DNA from: Ophioderma brevispina
Lineage: Eukaryota > Echinodermata > Ophiuroidea > Amphilepidida > Ophiodermatidae
Direction: 5' to 3'
DNA: 64,000 nucleotides
NCBI GenBank assembly: GCA_023653785.1
Contig: JAMKCH010058302.1
Location: 1 to 64,000 of the forward strand
The notes beneath the pieces are model-generated. The model searched no databases and was not told where the DNA came from. It saw only the letters and a list, made by a program, of their open reading frames with translations. This document shows, piece by piece, positions 22,496 through 35,455 of this stretch. The position numbers and the translations under genes were made by a program. How positions within the stretch are numbered: the stretch's first letter is position 1; each line of letters starts with the position of its first letter.

Positions 22496-22960
22496 ATCTT
22501 GATAGAAATGGGCCTTCGGCCCCAAACCCCATCTTTAAAGTTTCGTGCTGATATTTCAACCCGTTTTTGATGTAATAGCAAAACACGATAGAGTACTTGT
22601 AAAATTTAGTTTTGTCAACCAAATGGTGTCACATTTTCGCGTCATAACATCCAAACACCATCCTTTAGCCCTAAGATTTCACATGTAAATGAGAAAAATA
22701 TAGCTTTCTTCATGATACCAAAATCTTGATCACTTCCAGTAAAAATCTGGTAGAACGTTTCATATAGAAGTCCAATTGATGCAAATGAGGATTGCCATTC
22801 ATTCCGTCAAGCACTACTGCACAACGTCATACAGCGGATGACGGAAAATCAATTGTAATACCATCATTTGCATCAATGGACTTCTATATGAAACGCTACC
22901 CTAAAGCTGGGGTTCTGGGGATGATGCCATTATGATTGGGACCATGGCCCTTTACCCCTT
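22496..22960. repeat. Repeat R copy with MITE insertion
   Basis: GGCCTTCGGCCCCAAACCCC, ACATCCAAACACCATCCTTT AGCCC, AGCTTTCTTCATGATACC and GGTTCTGGGGATGATGCC match the start of each array unit at 40752. Interrupted by the family P MITE at 22750-22899. Confidence 0.75.
22750..22899. mobile_element. 150-bp POU-octamer MITE (family P), copy 2
   Basis: GTAGAACGTTTCATATAGAA ... TTCTATATGAAACGCTAC, same length and centre as copy 1, with octamers at 22779-22786 and 22866-22873. Inserted in repeat R: AAAATCTGG before and GGGGTTCTGGGGATG after are contiguous in other R copies. Confidence 0.85.
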
Positions 22961-23689
22961 GTGCACTACCACCTTGATACAATCTGTTCTGATTTTTTGG
23001 CTCATTACAGACATGACATGATATAGCTTTTGAGTAACCAATCAAATAGTGCTTATATTCTCTCTTTATCATACCACTATTCTTACAGTATCTTTGATTT
23101 GCCAGTACATATTATTTCCTTCCTTACCAATATATATAGTGCTTTGTCCCCAAGCTGTTTGACACCCCCATGCAAATTCGTCGCTTAGTTTGTTAGACGC
23201 GATTTTTAAGTAGTGGTGACACAATTTTGACCACAAATGTAAGTAGGGACATACAAGCGCTCTGACCTCTGCCAAATTGGGAAAAATCCATTTCTGGAAT
23301 CTTGCCATATAGGCTTACAAAGGTCATGATTTGTAAGTTATAGCACCCTCTATATGTCAATGCACCATAGAGAGACGTGTTAAACAAGATTTTAAAGAAA
23401 AATCATATTTGCCCGCAATGAAATTTTGTAAAATTTATACAGGATGAAGTCAGTGGTATCCAAATTTGTCAAAAGTCTGTCGCCATTGATAAATTTTGTT
23501 TCATTCTGGTTTTGTCATAATAAATGAGACTTTCAAACAGCTGTGTAGAATCAGCATGAAAAATGCATTAAAATTGGTCTAAATAGGCCTCTGACTGCGA
23601 CAGTCTGCCGATTCCCAGAAGCAATTTTCATGTTCATTCATCACGCTCTGTTTGGAGTTTCAAGTTTCTGTAATGATAACTAACAACAT

Positions 23690-23895
23690 GATTTTATAAG
23701 CCCATAGAACACTGTAAATTTAATATTGGTCAACCAAAATGGGGCCATAATATCCAAACCACACATCATTTAGCCCAAGATTTCAAAGGGTAAATGAGAA
23801 AATAGTAGCTTTCTTCAGATACCAATATTTGGACCATTTCTGGTAAAATCTGAGGTTCTGGGGCAAGGTTATTACCAATCGAGCCATAGATTGGT
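23690..23895. repeat. Repeat R, partial copy
   Basis: ATAGAACACTGTAAATTTAA TATTGGTCAACC, TAGTAGCTTTCTTCAGATAC and GAGGTTCTGGGGCAAGG match R. The beginning of R is absent. It sits 0.7 kb after the copy at 22496 in the same orientation. Confidence 0.7.
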
Positions 23896-24789
23896 GATAG
23901 CCAGCCAGTTTCGAGCCACAGACCTTTTATTAGGCTTAGATATTATAGATTATGCCTGCTCATGTTTAAATTTTAAAAATTTGGGCCATTCCTGTTTTTT
24001 TTTTTTTAGCGAGGACCAAATAGTAAAAAGTTAAAACTCACACATGTAGTAATAATTAAAGGGATAAGCAGCAATTTGCTAATCCGGAATATTGGAAAAA
24101 ACTTAAAAATCCATGTACTGGTATTTTTGTTACTGTCATGGATGTGCTAACATAATCTGCCAGTGGTTCCCTTGAAATCTGCATATTAAAGACAAGGCAG
24201 TACATTTTATCCAATTCTAGAATTTTGATATGTGCGTATAAAATTCCAACTTGAGATAAAAAAAATCTTTCCCTGCAAATATCCCAGATTTTAAAATGTG
24301 ATGTTGTGTATCATGACCTGCACAGCTTGACCTCAAACATGTACATTATTGATCTTTGTTTTTTCTGTTCTCATGTGCAACACAATCAGCTGTTTAGTGT
24401 ACAATTTATGCCGCCATCACTTGCAGGAGATGGTTACATGGCAAATTCCTCAAATACTTCATTCTTTTAACTATTTGATGTTTTTTTCCTACATTAGTTT
24501 AATGGAATCGCATACTTACCCTTGATTTTTAAGCTAATACAATAAACCGGGAAAATATATTTTCCAATTTTTTTTATATCCTCATGCAATATTGCTACGT
24601 ATCCCTTTAAAGCTAGAGTGTAGTAGAAAAAATATGCATGGCTGTAGCTACAACTATAACATCTTCAGACTTATTGGAACAATTGATAATCTATAAATAG
24701 CACAACAACAAGCAAAATATACAAAACCATTACTTTGACAAAATGGACACATAACATCATGCAATGGCTGGTATAAATTAGACACAACC

Positions 24790-25023
24790 AATAAGACAAG
24801 AGAAGATGTCAGTAGCTTCCCATAATGCATTGCTTCCAATGAAGATTTCAGTACAGGTAGCCATGTGAATCGTTAGAGACGAAACATTCTTAAAATGCAA
24901 GTTTGTAATCAATACTGTTAATTTAGCCATGTTTCATCTCTAACGATTCACATCAGCACCTATACAAAAACCTCCATTGGAAGCAATGAATTGTGGGAAG
25001 CTGTTGATATCTTCTATTATAAG
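24790..25023. mobile_element. Foldback element, ~100-bp arms
   Basis: Left AGCTTCCCATAATGCATTGC, TTCCAATGAAG, then GTGAATCGTTAGAGACGAAA. The right arm is the complement (TTTCATCTCTAACGATTCAC ... GAAGCAATGAATTGTGGGAA). Homology extends outward to AAGACAAGAGAAGATGTCAG. The loop is short and AT-rich. Confidence 0.8.
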
Positions 25024-26074
25024 ACACATTGAGGATAAAATTGGAGAGATTGGTCTCCTGACTTTCCATAAGGTCCACACTATATTCTGATGTACTTGTT
25101 CTATTTAGTGCACTGTTCCGTTGCTTAATCAAATTACAGTCTGTTAGAAAATACATTATATCTTGGCAAACATGCATAAGTTTCCAGGCTATAAAATTTC
25201 ATTTGGTATTAATATATTATTCAATTTGTCACTCAAATGGCCTTCAGATGTAGTTTATCTTCACATTTTCCAAGAAAATGGAACCATCTTTTACGGAACA
25301 CAAAAGTGCAATACATTTTAAAGCGAGTTGTGACGCATTTACCATTGCGATTCCTAGAAGGCCGAGAGAAATTTCGTCCTGATATTGCCTTCACCACAGG
25401 GCAATTGAGGAAGCCCGACTCCCAAACACCGTAATATCCTCTCCATTTTATGCCATTATGTATATGCCTTGTGATCAAAATGCCAATCTGAACATCTGCC
25501 TGAATTATTTACATTGGCTGAAAAATAACACGTAATTTAACGCTGATATTTGTGCGATTCTGTGACTTGCAATAAATTTATGAAATACTTCTAAATGTGC
25601 ACTGTTAAAAATGTTCCTAATTTTACCAGACTTTACCTTTTAAATTACGGTAAACCCCAATTATTCAATAATCTTCACGCTTTATTACCTATACCTAACA
25701 TAAAATTACAATTTGGAAGCAGAGAAAATGTAAATAAACAGTGGCTACAAAATAATACTACACATTTTGAAAAAAGGTAGTATTAATACGCTGACCGCTA
25801 TTATATTTTCCGTAATATTACGTTCTTTTGTAACTTACTTGTTTCTAATGTAAGAATATGAACTATGAAAATCGTTTTACCTATAAATGTGTTAAATAAT
25901 GTCGTAAGTAACGTCATTAAAAATGCAAAATCTTATTTTCCCTATCATTTTTACAAGTAGTTTAAAAAAAACTCTTGTAGAACTCATTTCCTCCTTTTTT
26001 GTATTATATTTAGTTTAATTTGAAAAAGTAGTACACACATATACATATTTAATTTTAGAATCTGCTATCAGTAA
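25024..26074. other. No recognised gene; overlapping open frames
   Basis: Both strands are open over 25233-25478 (81 codons minus, 65 plus) with no motif on either. The remainder is AT-rich. Confidence 0.35.
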
Positions 26075-26138
26075 AGTTGTGTAGTGTAGTGGATAAGGTT
26101 TAGGACCGGGGTTTAGGACTTGTAATCTTAAGGCCCTG
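26075..26138 (+). pseudogene. tRNA-Thr-like SINE head, 5' part (interrupted)
   Basis: GTGTAGTGTAGTGGATAAGG is A-box-like. TTAGGA-CTTGTAA-TCTTAA forms an anticodon arm with loop CTTGTAA (anticodon TGT, Thr-like). The B box is missing here but resumes beyond the 3.5-kb insertion as CTGTTTGAATC at 29656-29666. Joined, the two parts have normal tRNA spacing. Confidence 0.6.
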
Positions 26139-29100
26139 GGGTCCGTTCCCGATGATCGTAAATTTCATCTTACGCACGGCTTAAGATTTTGGTTACGACC
26201 GTGGTAGTAGCGTTCCCGAACAGTGTACTTAAGATGGTCGTAAGTGCATTCCTACCAGTAAACCTACGACAATCTTACGTTAACATAAACTAAGCCGATT
26301 TAAAGGTCATTCCATTCATTGATTGGGATTAAAATTGGGCTCTGTCTGGGTGCAAAAGTCTGAGACACGTTTGCGAATGTTACCATATGCCTATTATCAT
26401 CAGGTATGAATGATTTTTATTGTGTGGTATCTATAGAACTTTAACAAGTATTAAAACACTCGGACAGGGTTCGCTTGATTGTCGGTCAACTTGGTCTGAT
26501 TCGTTAGTTTTTTTTGTTCGCGTGTGTATGTGTGTGTGTGTTAAACTCTTCAATATTTTTTATGCTTCATGTAGCTCCTGTGCTTCACTTCTTTTTCATC
26601 ACGTTATTAATTAATTCATTTAGTATAGAAATGTTTAATTATAGTGACTATTTCAGTTAGTTATAGCTCTGCGAGTGAGAGCTGTTTATTTTCATTTCTG
26701 TGACCAATTAGATGTAATCCATGCTCTATTTTGTTATTTTCTTTTTTTTAATCGAAATTCGGGAGTGTCCTTTTATTATAAAAGAAATATAATTTAAAAC
26801 ATGCACATGTACATGTGTTAACATGTACATGCAGCTCTATACCATAACTTACAGGTAAAATGTACATTTTAATTTAATTACTGCAAGATGCAATAAATAC
26901 TAACTTGCTTGGCACATGGACGGTATTGTAAAGTTTTTCTCAATAAATATAACATAGGCCTATATAACAAGATGTTCCATGTAGGTCAAATCCTGGAATT
27001 AAAGATATTGTTCTTGAAATATGAATTAAGTATATAATTTTTGTTTTATTGCTCTTGGGTTCCAGATATTTTTGTATCTAAATTTGCACATTTAAAATTT
27101 TGTTTTGAGCAATGAAAAATATTATTGTTAAAAAATTAAAGGGTCAAGTTGGTCATGATAACCTACCTAAATTAATTTTGTTTACGTTTTGAGCAAAACA
27201 GGTTATAAGGTTTTATAATTTGTCTGCAATACCCCTTGACATGTTACAGAGCTGCTAGGTACCCAACCCTTACTCTAACAGCCATAATGTCGCATTGATG
27301 ATGCCATTCTTCATAAGACGCTTACTGATATGACATCTCGCGTATATTTGTATACTTTAAAAGCAAGGCCAAGGACACATAGGGTATAGACCTCATTTTT
27401 TTTCGTCTTCATTAGATTAACATGACTAATATAGTTGGGTGTCAATATACTCATGCACAAGAAGCAGTTTATTCTTTAGACAGTAATTTAGGCATTTCCA
27501 CAAACAGTGGTTTACTTTTCTTTACAATGCCAATGTAGTCGATACGCTAGTGTAATAATTTATCCAAGAATTTCTCTCATACTTAAATATGGCCAATTGC
27601 CCTTTAAAGCTTACAGAAGAGACGATGTCTGTGAAGGTGTCCCCTAAGCTAGGCCTAAGTGCAGAGCAAGCACTTTAGCATTCCCACTAATTAAATATAA
27701 AAAAAATAAATGTAATTCACAAAAACCCAAGGTTTCAAACATTAGACATGCTTACTCATTAATCACTTCCTAATACTTACAAGTGGGGAAAGGGAATCAC
27801 TATCACTCACTTTGTAGTAACGGTGATGTTTACTGCAAACTCTTCGAGGTCTTTGGAGAACACGCCCCTAAAAATGTTAGGTTGAAATACACACAAGAGG
27901 TATAGTTGTATTTAAGAAAAAGGAATCAATGTTTGAAATTGTGAGAATCCGACAGAGAGATAGGCTACATATTCTTTTTCAAAATTAGTTTTGAAAATCA
28001 GGTCATTGGGTGACACTGAGGCAGAACAAAACTACAATAACAACTCACACACATCACACACATACACACCCCCATCTACACCCCATACCACAGCCCAAAT
28101 CAAACACAAAGGTGCCCCCCCCCCCCCCGGTTCTGCTCGTCTCGAGCATGTTCAACATGGGTTGAATAGTCTCCTACACTCATCTCCCAGCCTCACATCC
28201 CCTTTTTCCAAATAAAATCACGAAGACTAGCTCTTCCAATGATTTCCAGAATATCAACTTATATCGTACGTGTCAAAGTCCTACGTCAACTCTGAGTAGA
28301 CGTAGAAAGACATTCTCCGGATAAGGAGAGAAGGAGGGCCCGCTATAATCATAATAGTTATATATTTCGCCATCGCCAAGTTTTAGTTGTTTTTTTTACA
28401 ACTACTTACATGTACGAGTGTTTTTTATCCCCAAAATACATTTGTATCAAGAAAAAATGACAAAGTCTGATAAAGTTCAGGGGCATGCTCTCTGGAAAAA
28501 CAAGCTTAGAGTATTCTTCCATTCACTGACCATTTGTACTGAAATGAAGAAACAGGACGATTTTGCATAGCGCCCTTTGTTATAGAGAGCTTGTAGAGTG
28601 ACGTATTACATGCCCTGTTGTGTCCTTTTAAGCTACCGAGAGGCCCCCTACACGAGGCAGCCCTTAATAACAATACCCAAATACCATTAGCTTATGCTAC
28701 TAGAGATTTGGATTATATAACTGTCTTCACACAAAGCAGACTCGGAAGACCACACTGGCCATGAACCTGCGATATTTATAGCATAGCAGCTAGCTAGCGC
28801 TATGAGCCAATAAAATCACAATTCCATGGCAAAGTTCAATAGTTGTCATTCACCATTGTAATTGAACAAATACATCACCGTGTAATTTTAGTATGATTTG
28901 TATTACCCAGAACATGCAGGTCAGCTTCTGTCGTTACCATGGTGCTCCATTAAAGGAAAGCTTCTGAACTGAGCCCTTGGTAGTTACCTACCTTAACCCA
29001 GAGGTGATGTGCATGGTATGTCATTAATATGTTGTTGTGTTTTTGTTTATATGTGCAATTCCATTTAGTGTTCACGCCCCCAGAAAACAAACATGCACAA

Positions 29101-29655
29101 AGGAGGTCCCTTTCCTCCCCCCCAGTACCAGAATGCCACTCATATATATATTGCTTAATAATAGAAAACACACATCCCTGCAAGCGGCAATCGTGTGGTT
29201 CTTGGGGGGAAAGGGTTCATATTTGAAATTTTCAGTTACCCTCATTGACGCCTGTATTATAATTTTTACATAAACCGTCTTTTAGGAATTTATGAAAGTG
29301 GTATTTTTTTTAAAACGGGCTCAAAAGTTAATTGACTTCCCTTTAAAATGCGGAATGTTTCAAGTTCATCTGCTTGCATGAAAACTACAGAGGGCTTCCT
29401 CCGTCCTTATCCGCGATGTCCTTTGCGTAACTTTACGATATCCTGCGACTAAGTTATTTTCAGGAACGCATGAACGTCGTGGAAATAGCGTACGTGCTAG
29501 TTTACACAGACGTAGGACTTTTCTTGAGTTTTTGAAGAAAATCTTAAGTGCTTTCCAAGTTTCGGGAACGCAGTAATTTGTAGGTGTAAACTTTACGCAA
29601 AAGTTGCGATAGAAAGAGGCTACGACTGTCGTATGACCACTTTCGGGAACGGCCC
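26139..29655. mobile_element. 3.5-kb TIR element inserted in a tRNA-like sequence
   Basis: Left end GGGTCCGTTCCCGATGATCG; the right end is the near complement ...TTTCGGGAACGGCCC. Subterminal blocks also pair: GCGTTCCCGAAC followed by ACTTAAGAT near 26208-26235, and the complement near 29545-29575. CTG flanks both sides (26136-26138, 29656-29658), consistent with a 3-bp target duplication as in PIF/Harbinger, although the palindromic ends leave 2-4 bp possible. The interior has no frame I can call a transposase. It contains a CA/C-rich tract (28030-28130) and the palindrome ACATGTACATGT (26811). Probably non-autonomous or decayed. Confidence 0.7.
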
Positions 29656-29690
29656 CTGTTTGAATCTATGTAGGTACATGCTTCTTTATT
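29656..29690 (+). pseudogene. tRNA-like SINE head, 3' part (B box)
   Basis: CTGTTTGAATCTATGTAGG supplies the B box (GTTTGAATC) absent from 26075-26138. The following GTACATGCTTC may be SINE body. Confidence 0.5.
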
Positions 29691-29984
29691 CTATGATTAA
29701 GTAATTGTGAAATTAGAATGTGTTATTACCATATAAAACAACGTCATAAACGGTTGAAATTTTGTATTCTTCCGGTTTTCTCGCCTTTGTTATTGCTTCA
29801 AAATGTTTGCGCTGAAATAACTTTTTTACAACCCTGTGGTAACGTAAATTACAATGTTTGTATTATGCCATAGCTACAAGCGTGGAAAATTTGGTCAGAG
29901 GATTGGTAATGTTTTTAATTACTTACTATTGTTTAACAAGTCGAAAAACCAAATTAACAGGAGGATGGCCGGATTTAAGTCTAA

Positions 29985-30265
29985 AAAGTTTTTTCCATCT
30001 TGAATAGGATGGCCTTCCCCCCAAAACACATCTTTAAGTTTCGCAGCCGATATTTCAACCGTTTTAGTGAGAGCTATATACTTGATTTGTAATCCCCATA
30101 GGGTACATTTTCGCTCATAACATCCAACAAACCATCTTTAAAGTAGGCCCTAAATTTCACAGGTTAATGAGAAATAGTAGCTTTCCTACGATACGCAAAA
30201 ATTTTGACCACTCCGGTAAAATCTGTGGTCCCTGGGTACGAGGCTATTAAGCGATCGGCCACTGA
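29985..30265. repeat. Repeat R, single copy
   Basis: GATGGCCTTCCCCCCAAAAC, GATATTTCAACCGTTTTAGT GAGAGC and CGGTAAAATCTGTGGTCCCT GGG. The open frame that follows (30204-30428) starts within R and is not recognised as a gene. Confidence 0.7.
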
Positions 30266-30825
30266 CCTTAATGTTGAAGCGGAGAGTTTTACAAAAACCG
30301 TTATTTACGTTCCCGCAATGGTTTTCGTCACCTTTTTTATGGCTCCAGTTATTTTATGTTCTGCTGCACTTGTGATTCCAGCTGCCAGTCAAACCTGTTT
30401 TTTACCGTTTATGTTAACAGTGTGGTAACTGGAAACCCGTGGTGTTACATGAATATCTGTCAAGGGGAGGGGAAAAGTAGAAGGGTGAAAGTGGGAATAC
30501 TGCAACTTGTAAAAAATTGAGGATTTTTTTACAATATTTGCAGGCAACGGAAGCATGAATTTGTCATTTTTCTATTTGGGATTGGGGTACTGCCCGTTGT
30601 ACAGTAGTCAGTGCACAGATATTGTACAAAGTATAACTGGTACAACTGATGTTGTATTTTCCAACAATGGCAATGCCGTCTTTATTTCAAGACATATGTC
30701 AAATTTTCACAAAGCACTGTTGAGACTGTTGATTTAAAAAGGAATGGGAGAAATCTTAATGAACGGAAGCAAATCTCATTTTCCATTTGAAAATTGATTA
30801 TTAATGTATGTTACACAGCATGTGT

Positions 30826-30945
30826 GGCATTCAGTGGATCTAAGACTGACTCGTGTCTGGAGGTCGCTCGGGGTTTGGAGTCCTCGCGCGATCATTGTGT
30901 TTGTTGCACTTTGGCAAGGCACATTACCTCGTCACTTCCCTTTTT
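30826..30945 (+). mobile_element. SINE fragment of the GGGCAAGGCAC type
   Basis: CAGTGGATCTAAGACTGAC, GGTTTGGAGTCCTCG (B box) and ATCATTGTGTTTGTTGCACT TTGGCAAGGCAC match the first half of the SINE at 40430. The 3' part is lost. Confidence 0.6.
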
Positions 30946-32869
30946 AGAAAAATAGGTTAATCACCATCATACATAGTATTAAGGTTACACAATATCTTTC
31001 AATGCAAAGTGGCTTTTTTGGCACTATGGTGTGACAACTTCTTTCCACTCATTGGACTCATTAACACTGGATGATGCGGGCCGTGTGACTGCTCATTGAA
31101 GACCCATATGATGATCTTTGAGAGTCCTGCATATTTGGCAATAATAAAGTAATAGAGGTTTTGTCCATCATCTTTTGAATAAGCTTCCCAAAGGTTTAAA
31201 CAATACATTTTTTATCTTTATGGTGTAAATGCATTTGTAGCAATAAAATGACACAGAAGCATAACAAAAGCACGTTATGTACCTGTATACGTTATCTTCT
31301 GGACTGTAGTAGCTAAGTGTTATTTCCCTTACAGAAACAAAATTTACAAGCATCTTGACCCTTAAAGAAAAGGCACAACAAATATTCCTCAGTAATACCT
31401 TTAATAAGTGCGCATATAGTGAATGAGCCCTATCTCCAGGATAAATCTCAATACTACAAACTACCCGATTCAAAAATCACGTCTAGTTGGAATACGCATT
31501 ATTCGGTGAAATTGGGACTTGTGGGGATTGAGTTTTTCTCCCTGATCAATATTTCATCTCGTCAATCATCAAAACTGCCAATCACACTGCAGTTATAATA
31601 GTTAAAAACTAGGAAAATCGAATCGCTCATAGAATTTGCTTTATGAAAACAACAGTGCCTCCACTTTGCCGAATTGCTCAGATGTAAATATGACTTGACT
31701 GTGCCTGTGTTGTTTTCTTCATGCAAATTACGCACCCAAATTTCATTTAAATTTGAATCTTTCTATCTCCCATCACAAGACATGTTCATTGCAACTCACG
31801 CCATTATACTAACTGCTAATGCTGCTAAATGGTTATGGTGTTCTTATCCTGTCAGCTCCTCCTTACCACCTACAGTATAGCCCTACAGAAAATGTTATTT
31901 CTCAAAGATGACTGGATTCAATATCTAAATGTGAGAGGCAACAACAATTAAGAAATTATAATCATCCTTGTGTAAGATGGTCTCGGATTATTGCTTCCAA
32001 AAATCTTGAAGGGGTGAGATCTGATTCTCTTTACATCTTTTTCAAATAAGCATGCGTAGCCAGTGGATGTGCTGCCGAGGCAAGATGTGGTGTAATGTGG
32101 TGCCCCCAAGCGCGCGCAGCATGAACACGGTATCGAGTCCAGGGACCCACTTTAGGGCCCATGAGTGGCAGGGGAAGCCCCTGTCGGGAACACTCTCCTC
32201 TCGGGTTTTAGCATGTTTAAGTGCCTTCGGAGAGATCACAGTTATCTCACTATCTTTAAGCAGATTGAACATTTTTGAACTATAAATTGCTTTACTTTGG
32301 CCAAAATGATCTCCTTTTCAGTGAAATTTTGAGAGTTGTGTTTTTTAAGAGTTGTGTGTGTTTTTTTGTGTCAATGTGTGTATTTTCCCCAAACATCATT
32401 TCAGTGCTCAGCCCACTAGAGCTATGCCATTGCAAAATGATCTAATAGACAACTGTAAAGTGATGACAGGAAACACTAATGTTTTTAAAAACAATAGGAA
32501 CATACCATCAAAGAATTCCGCAGTGCACTGAGACATCACATGATATAAATCAGACCCTGATGGGGTACTCCGCCTGTAATGTAGTCCAAGAGATACAAAT
32601 TTTGTTTATCTCTGGCCTGCTAAAATTGTATATATTCCTATCTTGTAAAAAAGCCCATTCTAGGGAGCTTGAGGTTTCTGCGATCAGCCTTCAGCTTCTA
32701 TCAAAGACTTGATCTGTGTCTGTAAGCCAATGGATTATGATGGGGTGGCAGGCTTGGTCATAGGCATTGAAATGGGAATACAGGACACATGGGTAGGATA
32801 CCAATAATTTTAGAAAAGTACAACATTTACGCCCCATAGAATCTGTACTGCTGACACACAGCGCCACCA
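30946..32869. other. No recognised gene
   Basis: AT-rich, with a GC-richer patch at 32050-32220 (GGTATCGAGTCCAGGG is B-box-like). Unassigned frames only. Confidence 0.35.
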
Positions 32870-33174
32870 ATTCGTTTCCGCATCGCTAATTGGCAGGGCG
32901 GTTTCTTTAGACATGCGCTACGCTCATGGGGGGATCCTAAGCAGTCAGACGCATGTGTTAAAGGCTCTGCGATGTAGCTGAACAAGAATCAAAACAATTG
33001 GTTCGCGGTACCTTGGATATCGCGAGAAAACGACGAATCAGTGGTCGATCTGATGTGTTGAAATCGGGTTCCTGACAAAAAGGACCAATTAGCTCATTAG
33101 TTTTTGTAAGCATGGCGTGTGGCATGACTTGACAGCAGCAATCGACAATTGAGCCAGACAGGACAGCTAATAAG
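32870..33174 (+). promoter_or_regulatory. Candidate promoter / first exon, donor at 33175
   Basis: A locally GC/CpG-richer stretch with TATCGCGAGA (33018-33027), one base from the BANP/ZBTB33-type promoter motif TCTCGCGAGA. It ends in TAAG followed by GTAAGA at 33175, a near-consensus donor. ATGs before the donor open only short frames. The following sequence is AT-rich, as in an intron. Confidence 0.35.
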
Positions 33175-33415
33175 GTAAGAATTTTTCACATAATTTTTCA
33201 TGTTTTTTCGTCTTTTTCAAATATAAACCTATATTATAAATAGTCAGCTAACTAGGACAAATTTAGTTAGAATATTTGGATGCATAAATCGTTACGATAG
33301 GCCAAGATTTTTGCGCAATATCCAGTGTACAAAAAACGTCCAAATCAACGCATATTTGGGACGATTTGAGGTCCGGAATATGTTTAACAGTTGTGTGTAC
33401 GTGTCAGCCACTTGG

Positions 33416-33565
33416 GTAGACGTTTCATATAGAATCCACATTGATGCAAAAATGAGGTATTACAAATTGATTCCGCGACATGCGCGGTATGCGTGTGCAG
33501 TAGCGCTTGACGGACTGAATAGCAATACTCATTTGCATCAATGGGACTTCTATATGAACGTCTAC
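33416..33565. mobile_element. 150-bp POU-octamer MITE (family P), copy 3
   Basis: GTAGACGTTTCATATAGAAT ... CTTCTATATGAACGTCTAC. The centre is in the opposite orientation to copies 1 and 2 (GTGTGCAGTAGCGCTTGACG). The right octamer is intact (33531-33538); the left is broken by two extra A. Confidence 0.85.
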
Positions 33566-35455
33566 CGCCACTGTGTGGGCATGTTACCGTTCGTCGAACG
33601 AAAAACTTGTGAACTCCCTAGTGCAGGTGAGATTTGCCAAGGTCGCGTGGCTCAAATTACTTTCGTGCCTGTAATTTTACAATGGGCGGCGCTGTGTGTC
33701 AACAACACGTAAATAGTGTGAAAGGTGTGTGCCCCTTTGGAAAGAATGTAGTCTCCCCTTGTGTAAAATATGAACTAGTGCCCCTATGGTGTGGTTATAA
33801 CCATAACAAAAATGTGATAATAAAAACATCTGTAATCTTTCCCACTGTATGGGATCTTTGGGAGTGGAACTTATTTACACTAGATAGGGGAATGGACGAT
33901 AAATTTTTAGGCCAAAAAAAAATATGAATCTTATTAATTCATACATACAAATTCAAAAATATTTTGCATTCCCCTTTGATTTTATGAATTTCATTTTCCA
34001 TTTAAAGTTCAGGTTTCCCCTCCTCTCCTTGATGAAATTTTTCACAATCCCCACTCACCCGCAAACATTTTTCATATCCCCCTTATATGTCCTCCATAAT
34101 GACCCCTCACTGGTGACCTTGGATGCCATTGCAAACAGGCAGTCAGAAACTATATAAACATATTCTTATAGCTGTTGTTGCCATAGGGATAACTAGCAAT
34201 GTGTCACAGGGGGCTAGGTTGTTTTAAAGCTAAGTAACAACCGTGTTCAGGTTGTTGTAAACAGGCCTCTGATGTTATATTCATTATTAATGGGCATATT
34301 AGATGGGAATTTTATATATGGTTGAAGGTGATGAGATATTAATTATAAAAAAACAAAAACAACAGTAACAGGAATACGTGCTATCACAAGTTGCCCAGGG
34401 GCATCTAATGATCCCAATAAAGGCAATATAATCCCATTGCTGGAAGATTGAAAAAACAAGATATGAAAGATAGACCAAACTGTTGTGTGTAGTCTTGTAA
34501 AAGATGAGGACATATCAAATAAAACATTTTTTCAGTAATGCATATTTTGATGAAGTTGGATCAAAAATATCTTGTAACTTCTCCACCTGGCAAGATAGTT
34601 CTAGTCGAGGGGTACTGCAAGAAGGCCCCATATGCAATAGCTGCCATATGTCAGTTGTGTTGTTATTCAGTGTTATACTGCCCAATGAACACCTGGGAGC
34701 CATTGCAAATGGGCCTTTTGCCCTAAAACCTCGTAGTCCACTCCTTCCACAGCAGGTCCTCCAATTACTGAAAGATACAGTGTATGTAAAGTGAGAGGCT
34801 ATCGGAGTGCTTGTGACAGATTACTGCTATGATAGAGGCGTATTTGGTAATTGAATTGCTTACTGTTTGATGTCAGCCGCGTTGGAAATCAAACCTCTTT
34901 CACCTGGCCACAACATGAAGCTAGGACTGTATTACACATATATTATCATCCTCCATGAACCAGGATTGCCCTACAAGTTATTGGAAGGTCATTTTAGGAA
35001 AGCCAAATTACTTTTCCACACGAGCAGGTAACTGTATCAGTTGTCACATATCATGAAGTGCAATTTTTCTGTGTGTAACACATCGTTACTTGTATAATAG
35101 AACATTAAAGAAACACACGCAAAACTACCAAAAGACCCAGGATGTTGACACATTTCATCAAGAAATCACACAGACCTTTTTAGTTCATGTAATTTTGAAC
35201 CCAATAGGTTATGGCTCCTTTTAGTGTCTGAACACTTGTCTTAGATTAGACATAACAGTAAACTTAGACCAGGGAACAAGAGGGATTGTTTTTACAATCA
35301 CGGCAAATCAGCAGTCTCACTGGGATTGAAAAAATGCCATAAAGGATGTGCCACTGGTATGATATGGGTCTCAATTTTTTGTTTAGAGATGGGTCACTTT
35401 TAAAATTGTTTTGCTTGGAATTTGTTTTTGAAAATAGGCCAATTTTTTACTAGAG
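33566..35455. other. No recognised gene
   Basis: Unassigned frames at 33924-34157 and 34504-34794. The phrase GCCATTGCAAA.(A/G)GGC occurs at 34124 and 34698 but I see no longer repeat. Confidence 0.35.

Noticed and set aside
32050..32150. Possible tRNA-like element (GGTATCGAGTCC with an upstream GTAGCCAGTGG)
   Set aside because: A and B boxes are about 75 bp apart and no cloverleaf forms.
33311..33712. 133-codon plus-strand open frame
   Set aside because: More than a third of it is the family P MITE (33416-33565); no protein motif.
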